Of a stretch of 64,000 nt of DNA, positions 1 through 9,427 are shown one piece after another. Source of the DNA: Bacteroides thetaiotaomicron VPI-5482 (GTDB taxonomy: Bacteria; Bacteroidota; Bacteroidia; Bacteroidales; Bacteroidaceae). Made by a program: the position numbers and the translations under genes. The notes beneath the pieces are model-generated. The model did no database searches, was not told the DNA's origin, and saw nothing but the letters and a program-made list of their open reading frames with translations. Each line of letters opens with the position of its first letter. The first letter of the stretch is position 1. The stretch covers positions 4,092,001 through 4,156,000 of the forward strand of contig NC_004663.1 in the NCBI RefSeq assembly GCF_000011065.1, read 5' to 3'.

Positions 1-2
1 TA

Positions 3-1181
3 GGTTATTCTTGTGTAATTGAAGAAGCGTTCGACAAAGATAATAAGTCGCAAGGTTATATTGTGCGTCATTACTCTAACTATAATGAGGATATTTATGG
101 TAATACTCATTATGACGAGCTTGCTTTTTATTCTATGTTTGAAGGGAACTCTTATACAATGCCATTTAGCAGTCGTTCTATGGAGAGAGGAAAGTTGTTG
201 TCTGAAGAATACTATGATGTCAATGATCGTTTGCGAAAGAAGGTGAATTACCGATACAAAGAGGTAACTCCAGGCTCATTTGTAACAGCTGATCAAATGG
301 TGTTGTTCTTTTGTACAGATTTAGACAATTTCATGCTAGGAAAAGTGGGGACTTTAACTCGTACATATACACATGCTTATCTGACCGACTCTGTTATAGA
401 AACTCTTTATCCTCAATCGGGAAATACGGCATTTGTTATAGAAAAGGCGTATCAATATAATAAGTATAAGCAGTTAAGCCAAATAGCCGGTAGAAACAGC
501 GATGGAAAAAGTACTCTGACAGAATATGTTTATGCTGCAACTTTACCGGAATATAAATGGATGGAAGAAGCACATATACTATCTCCGGTTTCTAGTAAAA
601 AAGAACAGACAGGCGGCTCTTATTTAAAAGAGGTATATCAGTATATGGGTCCTATACCTTATATAAAGCAGATTAGTACAGATAGAGATGGTTATGTGCA
701 TAAACATTACACTGTGCAGGCTGTGGATGGTTATGGGAATCCTATATATCTTCACGAAGAGTCAACGCCCGTTGTATTGATATGGGGAGCTGAAGGTCAA
801 CGGTTAATATCACGGATAGAAAATGCCACTCTTAATCAAGTGGAAGAAGCATTGGGAATGAATGTGAAGGATTTCTCTTCATCCGATATCTCTGCAACTA
901 ATTTGCTAAAAATAGAAAATATCAGGCATAAGATATCCGGAACGCATTTCTATATTTACAAATATACAAATGAGTTGCGTTTGGGCTCAGAAACAAAGCC
1001 TAATGGAATCACTGTGTTTTATAAATATGATTTTCTGGGTCGCCTGACAGAGAATTATATTATGGAATTTAAAGATGGAGATTATCAAAAACGGATATTA
1101 AATATATATGATTACAATTATTATTATGGCTCCAAGATTGAAAGTGGAGAAGTAGCCATAGAGAAAGGAGGACAACTATGA
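3..1181 (+). CDS. Rhs-associated YD-repeat protein, 5' end outside window
   Basis: The frame is open from the window edge, so the start is missing; about 392 residues remain. The text is rich in Tyr and Gly and has YD-like strings near the end (FYKYDFLGRLTENY), which is typical of proteins encoded just upstream of Bacteroides Rhs genes. I see no catalytic motif. Its stop overlaps the start of the Rhs gene (ATGA), so the two are probably translationally coupled and belong to one secreted system. It could be a scaffold or delivery partner, or a separate YD-shell fragment; its function is not known. Confidence 0.75.
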   Translation, partial: GYSCVIEEAFDKDNKSQGYIVRHYSNYNEDIYGNTHYDELAFYSMFEGNSYTMPFSSRSMERGKLLSEEYYDVNDRLRKKVNYRYKEVTPGSFVTADQMVLFFCTDLDNFMLGKVGTLTRTYTHAYLTDSVIETLYPQSGNTAFVIEKAYQYNKYKQLSQIAGRNSDGKSTLTEYVYAATLPEYKWMEEAHILSPVSSKKEQTGGSYLKEVYQYMGPIPYIKQISTDRDGYVHKHYTVQAVDGYGNPIYLHEESTPVVLIWGAEGQRLISRIENATLNQVEEALGMNVKDFSSSDISATNLLKIENIRHKISGTHFYIYKYTNELRLGSETKPNGITVFYKYDFLGRLTENYIMEFKDGDYQKRILNIYDYNYYYGSKIESGEVAIEKGGQL

Positions 1182-4100
1182 AATTGCATAAAATAATATT
1201 ACTTCTAATTTTGCTATCAGGATTTTCGATAGAAATACCTGCGCAGAATTCTTTGCAGAATGAGATAGGTAAGCTCGAATATGACACGTTGAAGAGGGAT
1301 ATGGTTAAAACAAAACATCTGGACCATATAAACATTTCTGATACATCGTCAGTGAGTTGCGCAAACTACTTGTTTCGTGTGAAAGAACCATTATATATTT
1401 CTTTTAAGTCTAATTATTTCACTATGGGAATGGAAATGGAGAAAGTTCCGGGACAATTGGAATGTCAATTAAAAATAACAGATGATAATTTGCTCACTAA
1501 TCAGGTGTATTATCAGAATGCGAAAAGTGTTGATCCGGATTCTTTATCATCAGTGAGTTTCACTGATACTCTTTTGTTATTTGCCGGTACATATTGTTTG
1601 ACATCGACTGTAATAGAAAAGAACAAAGATATTCTTGTTCCTGATGATAATGGTGTGAATGCTGCAAGTGTATTGAAAACTAATACTTTTGATATTAAAC
1701 CGATCGACCCGCATGAACCAATAAAGCCTTTTCCGCCGATTGATCCTTTTCCGCCAATAGATCCGGTCTTGCCGATGGACTCAATTCGACCACTTCCTTT
1801 ATTTTATATCATGACTCTGTCAATAGAGACAAAAGGACTTGCTCCGGAAGAACAGCCGATGCCGGCTATTCCTTTTCCTGCAATAAATTGGGGAAATGAT
1901 CTATTGCCCGAACGTTTTGGCAAAAATGCTGTTTCTGTTTTCAAGAGTAGGACAGGAAATAAGGAAGAAGGTATGCTTGTGGTTAATTACTATGATGGGC
2001 TGGGGCGTTCGAAAGAAACGGTACAACAAGGTGTGAGTCCTAGTCATAAAGATTTAGTAACCCTACAAGAATATGATGGGTGGGGGCGTAAAGCCAATAC
2101 ATGGTTGCCAGCTGTAACGACACAAAACACAGGTGATTTCATATCTGTAGCTTCTTGTGGAGAATTGGCACGCAATACTTATGGAGGAGATGCTTATCCG
2201 TATTTAACCTTTACCTACGAAAATTCTCCTTTGGAAAAAGTAATTAAACAGCATAATCCGGGGAGAGTATGGCGTGAAAATGGCAGATCATTGAAAATAG
2301 ATGAGTACGTTAATATCGCTGGTAATGATACTTTAGGTTGTTTCGGTTTTCAATTGATCAATGGGGCAAGAGAAGCATTAAATATTAGTGTAAGTAAACA
2401 GTATGAAAATGGAAGCTTGCTTGTTACACGCTCAGAGGATGAAGATGGAGTCACTTTGTTTGAATTTAAAGACCGTTTGGAAAGAACCGTTCTGGAACGT
2501 CGTATAGAATCAAGACTGAAAGGGGATAAGCAATTGTCGGATACTTACTATATTTATGATGATTTGGGAAAACTTTGTGCTGTTCTTCCTCCTGCATTGT
2601 CCGATCAGTTGAGTGTAGGTAATATTCCTGCAGAAAAACTCGATATGTATGGATATTTGTATAAATATGATGTGGCGGGAAACCTCATGGCTAAAAAGCT
2701 TCCAGGAATTTCATGGGAATACTATGTCTATAATGTAAACAACAATCTTATATTTAGCCAGAATGGCGAGGAACGTAAAAGAGGAGAATGGAAATTTAGT
2801 ATTCCGGATGCATTCGGTCGTGTATGCTTGCAGGGAGTATGTAAAGTTGCGATTGATCCGTTTGATAATCCTTATTTAAAACCTATTTTTAGTGGATTGT
2901 CGAATTGGTATGTTTGTCAATACGTAGGAAGTACTGAATATGGGGGGTATCAGTTTAGTGGAAGTCTTATGGCAGGATTAGTGGGGCCGAAACCATTAGT
3001 TCAGGTAATCAATTATTATGATAACTATGACTTTATGTATCGGACAGATCTTTCGGCAAGAGATGAATTTAGATATACCCATGAAGAAGGTTTTGCCGCT
3101 ACGTCATCCGGTGCTAAAGGAATGTTGACAGGAATAGCTAAGTTGCATACGGATGCATACGATCAGTATCGTAATGGTGAATATGGAGTGGATTCTCCCT
3201 ACAATTACTCAGTGATGTATTATGATGATCGTGGTCGCCTTTCTCAAACTGTTTCTGACAACCATTTAGGTGGTATGGACCGTGATTTCTTTTCCTATGA
3301 TTTTAATGGGAACGCCTTGCGGCATTTACACCGTCAGACCGGGGCTGGAAATGAGATTTTGAGTGACAGTTATACCTATGAGTATGATCACGCCGAACGT
3401 CTTGTAAAGGCGCTGCATCGTTTGGGAGATGCTCAGGAAGTGATTCTTATTGACAATGTGTATGATGATTTGGGACGCTTATCCCGGAAGACGTTCCATA
3501 ACGGTCTGTTGAATACGTCTTATTCGTATAATATTCGTAGTTGGCTAACTGGTATCACTGGTTCATCTTTTGAGCAAGTATTGCATTATACGGACGGAAC
3601 GGGTATTCCATATTACAATGGTAATATCAGCAGTATGGTTTGGAAATCGGGTGAAGATGATATAATGAGAGGCTACCACTTTACTTATGATAATTTGAAT
3701 CGTTTGACGAATGCGGTGTATGGAGAAGGCAGTGTTCTCGTTCAAAATCAGAATCGCTTCAATGAACAAGTAACCGGATACGATAAGATGAGTAATATTT
3801 TAGGGATCAAACGTTCCGGACAGACTTCATCTACCGGATACGGCTTGATAGATGATCTGGCAATGTCCTATAATGGGAACCAACTAAAATCAGTATCAGA
3901 TAGGGCTACAAATTCTGTTTACGGCAATGGCTTTGATTTCAAAGACGGAGTAAACAAAGAAGCTGAATATGAATATGATGAAAATGGTAATATGACGAAA
4001 GATTTGAACAAGAAAATATTGAATATCCAATATAATTGTTTAAATTTACCGAGTCGTATAGAATTTGAAAACGGTCATGTCATTTCTTATCTTTATGATG

Positions 4101-5191
4101 CTGATGGAATAAAACTTCGTACGACGCATATCATAGGGAGTGATACTACAGTAACTGATTATTGCGGCAATGTGATCTATGAAAATGGAATCCCTGTCAA
4201 GTTGCTTACAGAAGCTGGCTATGTTACACTGGCCGATTCTAAGTATCACTATTTTGTCCAGGATCATTTGGGTAATAACCGTGTGGTTGTAGACCAGAGT
4301 GGTAATGTTGAAGAAGTGAACCATTATTATCCGTTTGGCGGTCTGCTATCAAGTTCGGTAAGTAATGCTGTGCAGCCTTATAAGTATAACGGTAAGGAGC
4401 TGGATAGGAAGAATGGTCTTGATTGGTATGATTATGGGGCGCGTATGTATGATGCTGCATTGGGTAGATGGCATGCGGTTGATCCGATGAGTGAGAAGTA
4501 TTATAGTTGGAGTCCGTATACTTATTGTATGGGTAATCCGATAAATCATATTGACCCGGACGGAAATACAGTAGTTATTTGGTATAATAATGATGCTGGG
4601 AAAAAGGTTTCATATTCATATAGTGGTGGTGACATAACTCATCCAAATTCATTTGTACAATCTGTAATTACTGCTTATCAATATAATAAAGCGAATGGAT
4701 TGAAGGCAGGAAACGGAGGTGGAGCCTCTACGGTAGCAATTGTAGAGAATACCAATATAAAGGTAAATGTGATGGAAGCGGTGTTTGAGAACTCATATAA
4801 TCCCAATGCCGCACGTGGGGCTGGAAGTATTTATTGGAAGAGTAACTGGGGATCGCAAAAAGATAATGGAATAGTCAATTCTCCGGCTACCGTATTTGAC
4901 CATGAAGCAGATCATGCTTTGGAACATAAAACAAATACTCAAGAGTATGAAGTAAATAGAGCACGAGGTAGCGATTCGCAATATCAGACAAAAGAAGAAA
5001 GGCGGGTGATAACTGGTTCTGAACAGAAAACCTCAAGGGCTAATGGAGAAACCCGTTCCGGTCAAGTTACAAGAAGAAACCATAATGGGAAAACTGTAAT
5101 AACGAAAGGCGTTACTTCAAATGTGATTGATAGACAAAAAACACAGGAATATGAGAAAAGGAATAAAGCTGTATGGACTTCTGAACCATAA
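1178..5191 (+). CDS. Secreted Rhs/YD-repeat polymorphic toxin with HExxH metallopeptidase-like tip
   Basis: 1337 residues. A Sec signal peptide (MKLHKIILLLILLSGF...) is followed by a proline-rich linker with PPIDP repeats (about 175-205), a DUF6443-like region (YYDGLGRSKE, about 265-330), many YD repeats (about 480-1030), and the Rhs-associated core ending at NHIDPDG (about 1065-1128). The last 210 residues are the variable tip. They hold DHEADHALEH, a zinc-binding HExxH (H1242, E1243, H1246), so the tip is probably a metallopeptidase toxin (inference). The start has an unusually good Shine-Dalgarno sequence (AAAGGAGG) and overlaps the upstream stop. In Rhs proteins generally the YD shell encloses the tip. 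The signal peptide argues for Sec-dependent export rather than direct type VI loading. Confidence 0.9.
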   Translation: MKLHKIILLLILLSGFSIEIPAQNSLQNEIGKLEYDTLKRDMVKTKHLDHINISDTSSVSCANYLFRVKEPLYISFKSNYFTMGMEMEKVPGQLECQLKITDDNLLTNQVYYQNAKSVDPDSLSSVSFTDTLLLFAGTYCLTSTVIEKNKDILVPDDNGVNAASVLKTNTFDIKPIDPHEPIKPFPPIDPFPPIDPVLPMDSIRPLPLFYIMTLSIETKGLAPEEQPMPAIPFPAINWGNDLLPERFGKNAVSVFKSRTGNKEEGMLVVNYYDGLGRSKETVQQGVSPSHKDLVTLQEYDGWGRKANTWLPAVTTQNTGDFISVASCGELARNTYGGDAYPYLTFTYENSPLEKVIKQHNPGRVWRENGRSLKIDEYVNIAGNDTLGCFGFQLINGAREALNISVSKQYENGSLLVTRSEDEDGVTLFEFKDRLERTVLERRIESRLKGDKQLSDTYYIYDDLGKLCAVLPPALSDQLSVGNIPAEKLDMYGYLYKYDVAGNLMAKKLPGISWEYYVYNVNNNLIFSQNGEERKRGEWKFSIPDAFGRVCLQGVCKVAIDPFDNPYLKPIFSGLSNWYVCQYVGSTEYGGYQFSGSLMAGLVGPKPLVQVINYYDNYDFMYRTDLSARDEFRYTHEEGFAATSSGAKGMLTGIAKLHTDAYDQYRNGEYGVDSPYNYSVMYYDDRGRLSQTVSDNHLGGMDRDFFSYDFNGNALRHLHRQTGAGNEILSDSYTYEYDHAERLVKALHRLGDAQEVILIDNVYDDLGRLSRKTFHNGLLNTSYSYNIRSWLTGITGSSFEQVLHYTDGTGIPYYNGNISSMVWKSGEDDIMRGYHFTYDNLNRLTNAVYGEGSVLVQNQNRFNEQVTGYDKMSNILGIKRSGQTSSTGYGLIDDLAMSYNGNQLKSVSDRATNSVYGNGFDFKDGVNKEAEYEYDENGNMTKDLNKKILNIQYNCLNLPSRIEFENGHVISYLYDADGIKLRTTHIIGSDTTVTDYCGNVIYENGIPVKLLTEAGYVTLADSKYHYFVQDHLGNNRVVVDQSGNVEEVNHYYPFGGLLSSSVSNAVQPYKYNGKELDRKNGLDWYDYGARMYDAALGRWHAVDPMSEKYYSWSPYTYCMGNPINHIDPDGNTVVIWYNNDAGKKVSYSYSGGDITHPNSFVQSVITAYQYNKANGLKAGNGGGASTVAIVENTNIKVNVMEAVFENSYNPNAARGAGSIYWKSNWGSQKDNGIVNSPATVFDHEADHALEHKTNTQEYEVNRARGSDSQYQTKEERRVITGSEQKTSRANGETRSGQVTRRNHNGKTVITKGVTSNVIDRQKTQEYEKRNKAVWTSEP
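4023..4529 (+). repeat. Rhs core repeat, copy 1 (inside the intact Rhs gene)
   Basis: This stretch encodes the last YD repeats and the core up to PYTYC. It recurs at 5855-6361 with only about a dozen differences seen by eye, offset by exactly 1832 bases, and its 3' part recurs again near 8241-8364. Homology ends abruptly where the variable tips begin. Confidence 0.9.
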
Positions 5192-5723
5192 AAAATGTTT
5201 TTATGGTGGTTCATTGTTTTTGCTATTACTGTTTATAACATCATGTAAAAGCAATCAATTTTTAATTGATAGTAACGAAGTGGAAAATGTAAATTTTTGG
5301 TTTATAGGAGATGTGGATACAGATGTTCCTATCACCGATTGTTTGCACATTGTATTTGGAAATGATAGCCATAAAACAATTATTCGTGATAGGAAGATTA
5401 TCAATCGCTTTTTGACTCTGGTTAATCAGTTGAAACCTGCCAATCCCGATTCTTATATCGATCTTAGGGTAAGTTCACTTATAAGATTAAAACCGATAAA
5501 CGGTGAAAGGAGGCCTGATATAAAAGTCTGCATTGGTGCCGGTGGTTACGGAGTGCTTTTAAATGACGTGTTGATGAAGGGAAATCCAAAGCAACTTCAA
5601 AAGTTTATTCAGGAAGTATTATATGATTCTCTTACCCCTTATGAATGGTTACCGTCTTTTATAAAAGAATACTTACGTGACCATCCAGATGAAATAGATG
5701 AATATCTACCTAAATCAAAATAG
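5151..5723 (+). CDS. Putative lipoprotein immunity protein for the HExxH Rhs tip
   Basis: About 190 residues. The ATG at 5151 is chosen because it leaves a plausible, if long, lipoprotein signal ending in the lipobox FITSC; an ATG at 5127 adds only charged residues. The gene begins inside the last 41 bases of the Rhs gene in another frame, the usual arrangement for a toxin and its immunity gene. No known domain is recognised. Membrane anchoring would place it in the periplasm or at the outer membrane, where a secreted peptidase could reach. The role is inferred from position only. Confidence 0.65.
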   Translation: MRKGIKLYGLLNHKKCFYGGSLFLLLLFITSCKSNQFLIDSNEVENVNFWFIGDVDTDVPITDCLHIVFGNDSHKTIIRDRKIINRFLTLVNQLKPANPDSYIDLRVSSLIRLKPINGERRPDIKVCIGAGGYGVLLNDVLMKGNPKQLQKFIQEVLYDSLTPYEWLPSFIKEYLRDHPDEIDEYLPKSK

Positions 5724-5778
5724 TGATAGTGTATTTATTCTGATAATAGTTGTCTATTTGAAATTTATGAAAATATTT

Positions 5779-5810
5779 AGAGGATGTGTTATCACATCCT
5801 CTATTTTGTT
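5779..5810 (+). terminator. Rho-independent terminator after the Rhs/immunity pair
   Basis: A perfect 10-bp stem (AGAGGATGTG / CACATCCTCT) with a TTAT loop is followed by ATTTTGTTT. It separates the complete Rhs unit from the displaced cassettes downstream, so those are unlikely to be transcribed by read-through from the main Rhs promoter. Confidence 0.8.
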
Positions 5811-5835
5811 TGTGTACATTTCTGTGTGATATTAT

Positions 5836-7011
5836 TTGAGTGAAAAGTTGGCTGATATCCAATATAATTTTATAAATTTACCGAGTCGCATAGAATTTGA
5901 AAACGGTCATGTCATTTCTTATCTTTATGATGCTGATGGAATAAAACTTCGTACGACGCATATCATAGGGAGTGATACTACAGTAACTGATTATTGCGGC
6001 AATGTGATCTATGAAAATGGAATCCCTGTCAAGTTGCTTACAGAAGCTGGCTATGTTACACTGGCCGATTCTAAGTATCACTATTTTGTCCAGGATCATT
6101 TGGGTAATAACCGTGTGGTTGTAGACCAGAGTGGTAATGTTGAAGAAGTGAACCATTATTATCCGTTTGGCGGTCTGCTATCAAGTTCGGTAAGTAATGC
6201 TGTGCAGCCTTATTAGTATAACGGTAAGGAGCTGGATAGGAAGAATGGTCTTGATTGGTATGATTATGGGGCGTGTATGTATGATGCAGCGCTTGGTAGA
6301 TGGCATGCGGTTGATCCGATGAGTGAGAAGTATTATAGTTGGAGTCCGTATACTTATTGTAAGAACAATCCTGTGTTGAGGATAGACTTAGACGGAAAGG
6401 ATGATTATGTTATCAGCAGATCAGGAAGATTATTTAATGAGACTCCTATTGATAAGAGAGGTAAAGGCTCAACAGATAATTTATATCTTTCCAGTGATCG
6501 TTCTATTTCAGTAACTGTAAATCAGGGGTTACTTGGGGAAATGCATAGTATGCAGGCGAAAGAGCAGAAGGAAAATCGGGTGAAGAAATCTTATGGAAGT
6601 ACTCAAGATTTGGAGACAGCTGCTACTGTTTTTAAATTTGCTGCTGATCACACAACTGTTGAATGGAAGTTAGATGTTTATGATGATAATGGTACAAGAA
6701 CAGCTGTTGTTGCGACAGATCGAGATCCATATGGGGTAGATAATGGTGTATATGCTCAAAATAAACTTTCTGTGAAAGGAGAAAAAGTTATAGATATTCA
6801 TTCTCATTTGCCCGGAGGAACGAAAGGTGGAGCTGGTAATGATTTTAACTTAGCTAAGCCACAACGTAAGAATGCTGTGTATATGAAAGATAACCGTGTG
6901 AGTACTGATAAAAAGGATATGATATATGAATATACCAAAAATGCAAGTCGGGTAAATTCTATTCGTGTATATGATGCTACAGATTTATTGCAATATATAA
7001 AACGTAAATGA
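5836..7011 (+). pseudogene. Displaced Rhs core fragment with JAB-like toxin tip
   Basis: This is a promoterless-looking Rhs fragment: core repeat copy 2, an in-frame TAG at 6214, then an open frame continuing from 6217 (first ATG 6277, 244 codons) through the core end (VLRIDLDGKDD) into a new tip of about 200 residues. The tip contains IDIHSHLPGG...GND, which resembles the HxH...D zinc site of JAB/JAMM proteins, so a JAB-like peptidase toxin is likely (inference). The piece has no signal peptide or YD shell, so by itself it cannot be secreted. It fits a silent tip awaiting recombination into the intact gene, as described for orphan tips of enterobacterial Rhs loci. Confidence 0.75.
5855..6361 (+). 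repeat. Rhs core repeat, copy 2 (displaced cassette)
   Basis: Near-identical copy of 4023-4529. The differences include AAG to TAG at 6214-6216 (a stop) and CGT to TGT near 6274. Such a repeat allows homologous recombination to swap the tip of the intact gene for the downstream one. Confidence 0.9.
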
Positions 7012-7012
7012 T

Positions 7013-8059
7013 ATGCTTATGAGAAAATTAGTCTATGTTGTTCTATTAATTATACTGGGGGGATGCATACCCCCCTCCCCTTCTTTGGAAGATATTCATC
7101 AGCGTGTAGCAAAACAGGTGGAAGTGCTGATAGATAGTGGCTATTTACTTACGACATATATAGAAATAGATGAAGTGTTTTCGACAGATTCTAATTCACT
7201 TTATTATATCGGTGAATCAGATTCTCCTGGTTCTGATGGTGCTGAGTTACCTTCCAGAGTGATAAAGTATAAAGAAAGATATCTTTGCTTTATCGAATTA
7301 GATGAGCCTGAAATGTCACGCACAGAATTGTTTGAGAGAGGTTTTGTTTCGGACTCTAACTTTCATGAAAATTTATGTTTAAACAGAGGTCGTGATTGGC
7401 TGTTGGCTCTTCGAAAATATGAAGATAAACATATCTTAGTAAAGATGTTGCCTAATTATTATCGTCTATTTGAATATCCGGAACTTTGGTCGTATTTTTC
7501 TGGAGATATACCCCAGGAGAAAACTGCATTGATGGGATTGACTTCGCACGATATTATTGTTCCCAGTTCATATATTCCGGACCTTTTTGAACTTGAGATT
7601 GATAGTCTGAAGAATTATGTAGAAAGATTCTCAGGAGAAATATTTGTAAGAAATCAGACTGATTCCGTTTTGCTATTATCGAGGAATTCAGCGAGGAGTA
7701 TGTGCTATGCTGTAATAAATGGACCGGATACATTAAAATTGGTTTTGAGGGATTCACTTCCAGTTGCTATTGCCCCTCATGATTTTAAATCCTTGAAATA
7801 TGATAGTGAACCTCCCCATTCATTTCTTCAGAATTTACCGGATAAGGATATTTGGATGTCTATGTATAAGCTGTTTAGCGATTCGACTTTTTGCTTCTTG
7901 AATATTAATAATATCCCACAGAAATTTAGAATAATGCATAATGATGCAGTTTATTCGAGTGACTTAAGAGATTCTTTATCAAAAAGGGTAAGGTATATTT
8001 ATAATAAAGGGGTTTATGATAAAGAAGAGAGAATACGACGTTTTTTTAAGTGGGATTAG
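7013..8059 (+). CDS. Lipoprotein, candidate immunity protein for the JAB-like tip
   Basis: 348 residues, or 346 from a second ATG at 7019, which sits better before the signal. The lipobox is ILGGC near residue 19. The gene starts one base after the stop of the JAB-like tip, so they form a tight pair. No domain is recognised; the text is mixed alpha/beta and rich in Tyr and Ser. It is larger than most immunity proteins and could be an unrelated lipoprotein; the assignment rests on position. Confidence 0.6.
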   Translation: MLMRKLVYVVLLIILGGCIPPSPSLEDIHQRVAKQVEVLIDSGYLLTTYIEIDEVFSTDSNSLYYIGESDSPGSDGAELPSRVIKYKERYLCFIELDEPEMSRTELFERGFVSDSNFHENLCLNRGRDWLLALRKYEDKHILVKMLPNYYRLFEYPELWSYFSGDIPQEKTALMGLTSHDIIVPSSYIPDLFELEIDSLKNYVERFSGEIFVRNQTDSVLLLSRNSARSMCYAVINGPDTLKLVLRDSLPVAIAPHDFKSLKYDSEPPHSFLQNLPDKDIWMSMYKLFSDSTFCFLNINNIPQKFRIMHNDAVYSSDLRDSLSKRVRYIYNKGVYDKEERIRRFFKWD

Positions 8060-8065
8060 AATTAC

Positions 8066-8303
8066 AGCAGTTTAAATGAAGTTGGCTATATTGAAGATGG
8101 GCAGTATTCTTTTTATCTTCAGGATCATCAGGGTAATAGCCGTGTGGTAGCAAAGTTTGATGGAACAGTTGTCCGGACTAATCACTATTATCCTTATGAG
8201 GTGTCATTTGCAGAGAGTACATTAGTAGATAAACATTCGTAAGTATAACGGTAAAGAACTTGATAGGAAGAATGGTCTTGATTGGTATGATTATGGGGCG
8301 CGT
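8066..8303 (+). pseudogene. Decayed Rhs core fragment, third copy
   Basis: The first frame reads LNEVGYIEDGQYSFYLQDHQ and onward, a YD/core segment that ends at TAA (8239-8241). The core then resumes in another frame at KYNGKELDRKNGLDWYDYG. The break equals one lost base relative to the intact core (CCG TAT AAG against TCG TAA G). The first part is more diverged from copy 1 than the second, so this cassette may come from a different Rhs gene. Confidence 0.75.
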
Positions 8304-8364
8304 ATGTATGATGCAGCGCTTGGTAGATGGCATGCGGTTGATCCGATGAGTGAGAAGTATTATT
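8241..8364 (+). repeat. Rhs core repeat, copy 3 (3' part only)
   Basis: Encodes YNGKELDRKNGLDWYDYG through MSEKYYS and is nearly identical in DNA to 4385-4505 and 6217-6337. It stops where the lipase-like tip begins. Confidence 0.85.
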
Positions 8365-9074
8365 CAATTAGTTCGTATGTATATGGATTAAATACACCAC
8401 ATAATTGTATTGACCCCGATGGGCAGAAGATTATTTTTGTTAATGGGTATTTAGGGTTTGGATCTCCTAGAGGAGGTGGCACTTATTGGGGAGGAGTAAA
8501 TAGTTCTTTTGTTAAAGGTGCAAAAAACTTTTTTAATGATCAAAGTGCCTATTTCACCGACTTTGATTTTAACTATTTGCGTAGTTCTACCTTTTTAAGA
8601 AATTTAGATGGATATGCATATGCTAAAGAAAATTACAAACAATTGATAATGGGTATGAATCCACAAGAGGATGTATTCCGAATTATTTCTCATAGTATGG
8701 GAGGTGCTTTTTCAGAAGGTATTATTCGATATTTAAAAGAGCAAGGTTGGAATGTTGATTTCTCAATTCATCTAAATACATGGTTGCCTTCTGAATTGAT
8801 GGGCTCGGTTGGAACATTTTTGATTGATGCTACGATTACTAATGATTGGGTACAAGGATTAAGTCTTCCAATAGATGGTAGCAGAGATATTCCTAATGCG
8901 AATTATAAAATAAGAAAGAAAAGCAATGAAGGGTATCAATATAGGCATAGAGATTGGATTGATAGTGGAAGTTTTTGGAATGCTAACAATGGTATAACTT
9001 GGAATCAACTTATGCCAATCTTAGATTCATGGTTAATACAAAATCCAAATATACAAATAAATTATGGACAATAA
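8304..9074 (+). CDS. Displaced Rhs tip with lipase-like alpha/beta-hydrolase domain
   Basis: The first ATG in the core frame is used, giving 256 residues; the true product, if any, would be a fusion to a full Rhs shell. After the core remnant (to DPDGQK, about residue 39) comes a tip whose IISHSMGGAF is a nucleophile-elbow motif (Ser131, SxSxG in place of the usual GxSxG), with several His and Asp residues further on (YQYRHRDW). This suggests a lipase or esterase toxin (inference). It lacks a signal and shell, so it is probably silent. The next small membrane-protein gene overlaps its end. Confidence 0.65.
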   Translation: MYDAALGRWHAVDPMSEKYYSISSYVYGLNTPHNCIDPDGQKIIFVNGYLGFGSPRGGGTYWGGVNSSFVKGAKNFFNDQSAYFTDFDFNYLRSSTFLRNLDGYAYAKENYKQLIMGMNPQEDVFRIISHSMGGAFSEGIIRYLKEQGWNVDFSIHLNTWLPSELMGSVGTFLIDATITNDWVQGLSLPIDGSRDIPNANYKIRKKSNEGYQYRHRDWIDSGSFWNANNGITWNQLMPILDSWLIQNPNIQINYGQ

Positions 9075-9297
9075 CATATTGAAAATTATTTTCAGAGTAG
9101 TTGCAGTGCTACTAAGTTTAGGTGCATTATTTTTTCAATTAATTAATTTTGTTTTTGGGACTATGGTTAAAAATGTCTCAGATATGCAAGATGATTATTG
9201 GTATTATGGTACAGAACTTATACCTCATTTATTTACGATTATTATTATTATCTGGTTTGTAGTATTCCAAATAAGGAAGATTATAAATATGAAATAA
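9064..9297 (+). CDS. Small two-helix membrane protein, candidate immunity to the lipase-like tip
   Basis: 77 residues with two hydrophobic segments (about 9-33 and 55-70) joined by an acidic loop. It overlaps the end of the tip gene by 11 bases. An inner-membrane protein is a plausible protector against a lipid-degrading effector, but this is inferred from context alone. Confidence 0.55.
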   Translation: MDNNILKIIFRVVAVLLSLGALFFQLINFVFGTMVKNVSDMQDDYWYYGTELIPHLFTIIIIIWFVVFQIRKIINMK

Positions 9298-9340
9298 TTA
9301 TAGATATTTTGATATAGATTGGCCTCTTGCATTAATAAGT

Positions 9341-9391
9341 GTTACCCTGACATGAAACGATATATATACTCATGTTGGGGTACCTTTTATT
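9341..9391 (+). terminator. Imperfect hairpin terminator after cassette 3
   Basis: GTTACCCTGACATG pairs imperfectly with CATGTTGGGGTACC across an AT-rich loop and is followed by TTTTATT. Confidence 0.5.
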
Positions 9392-9427
9392 CGAGGAGCT
9401 ATGTGAAAATTGATTTATTTAGATAAT

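Noticed and set aside
1178..5191. Type VI secretion effector assignment for the Rhs protein
   Set aside because: It has a Sec signal peptide, and no VgrG, PAAR or other type VI genes are present in the window.
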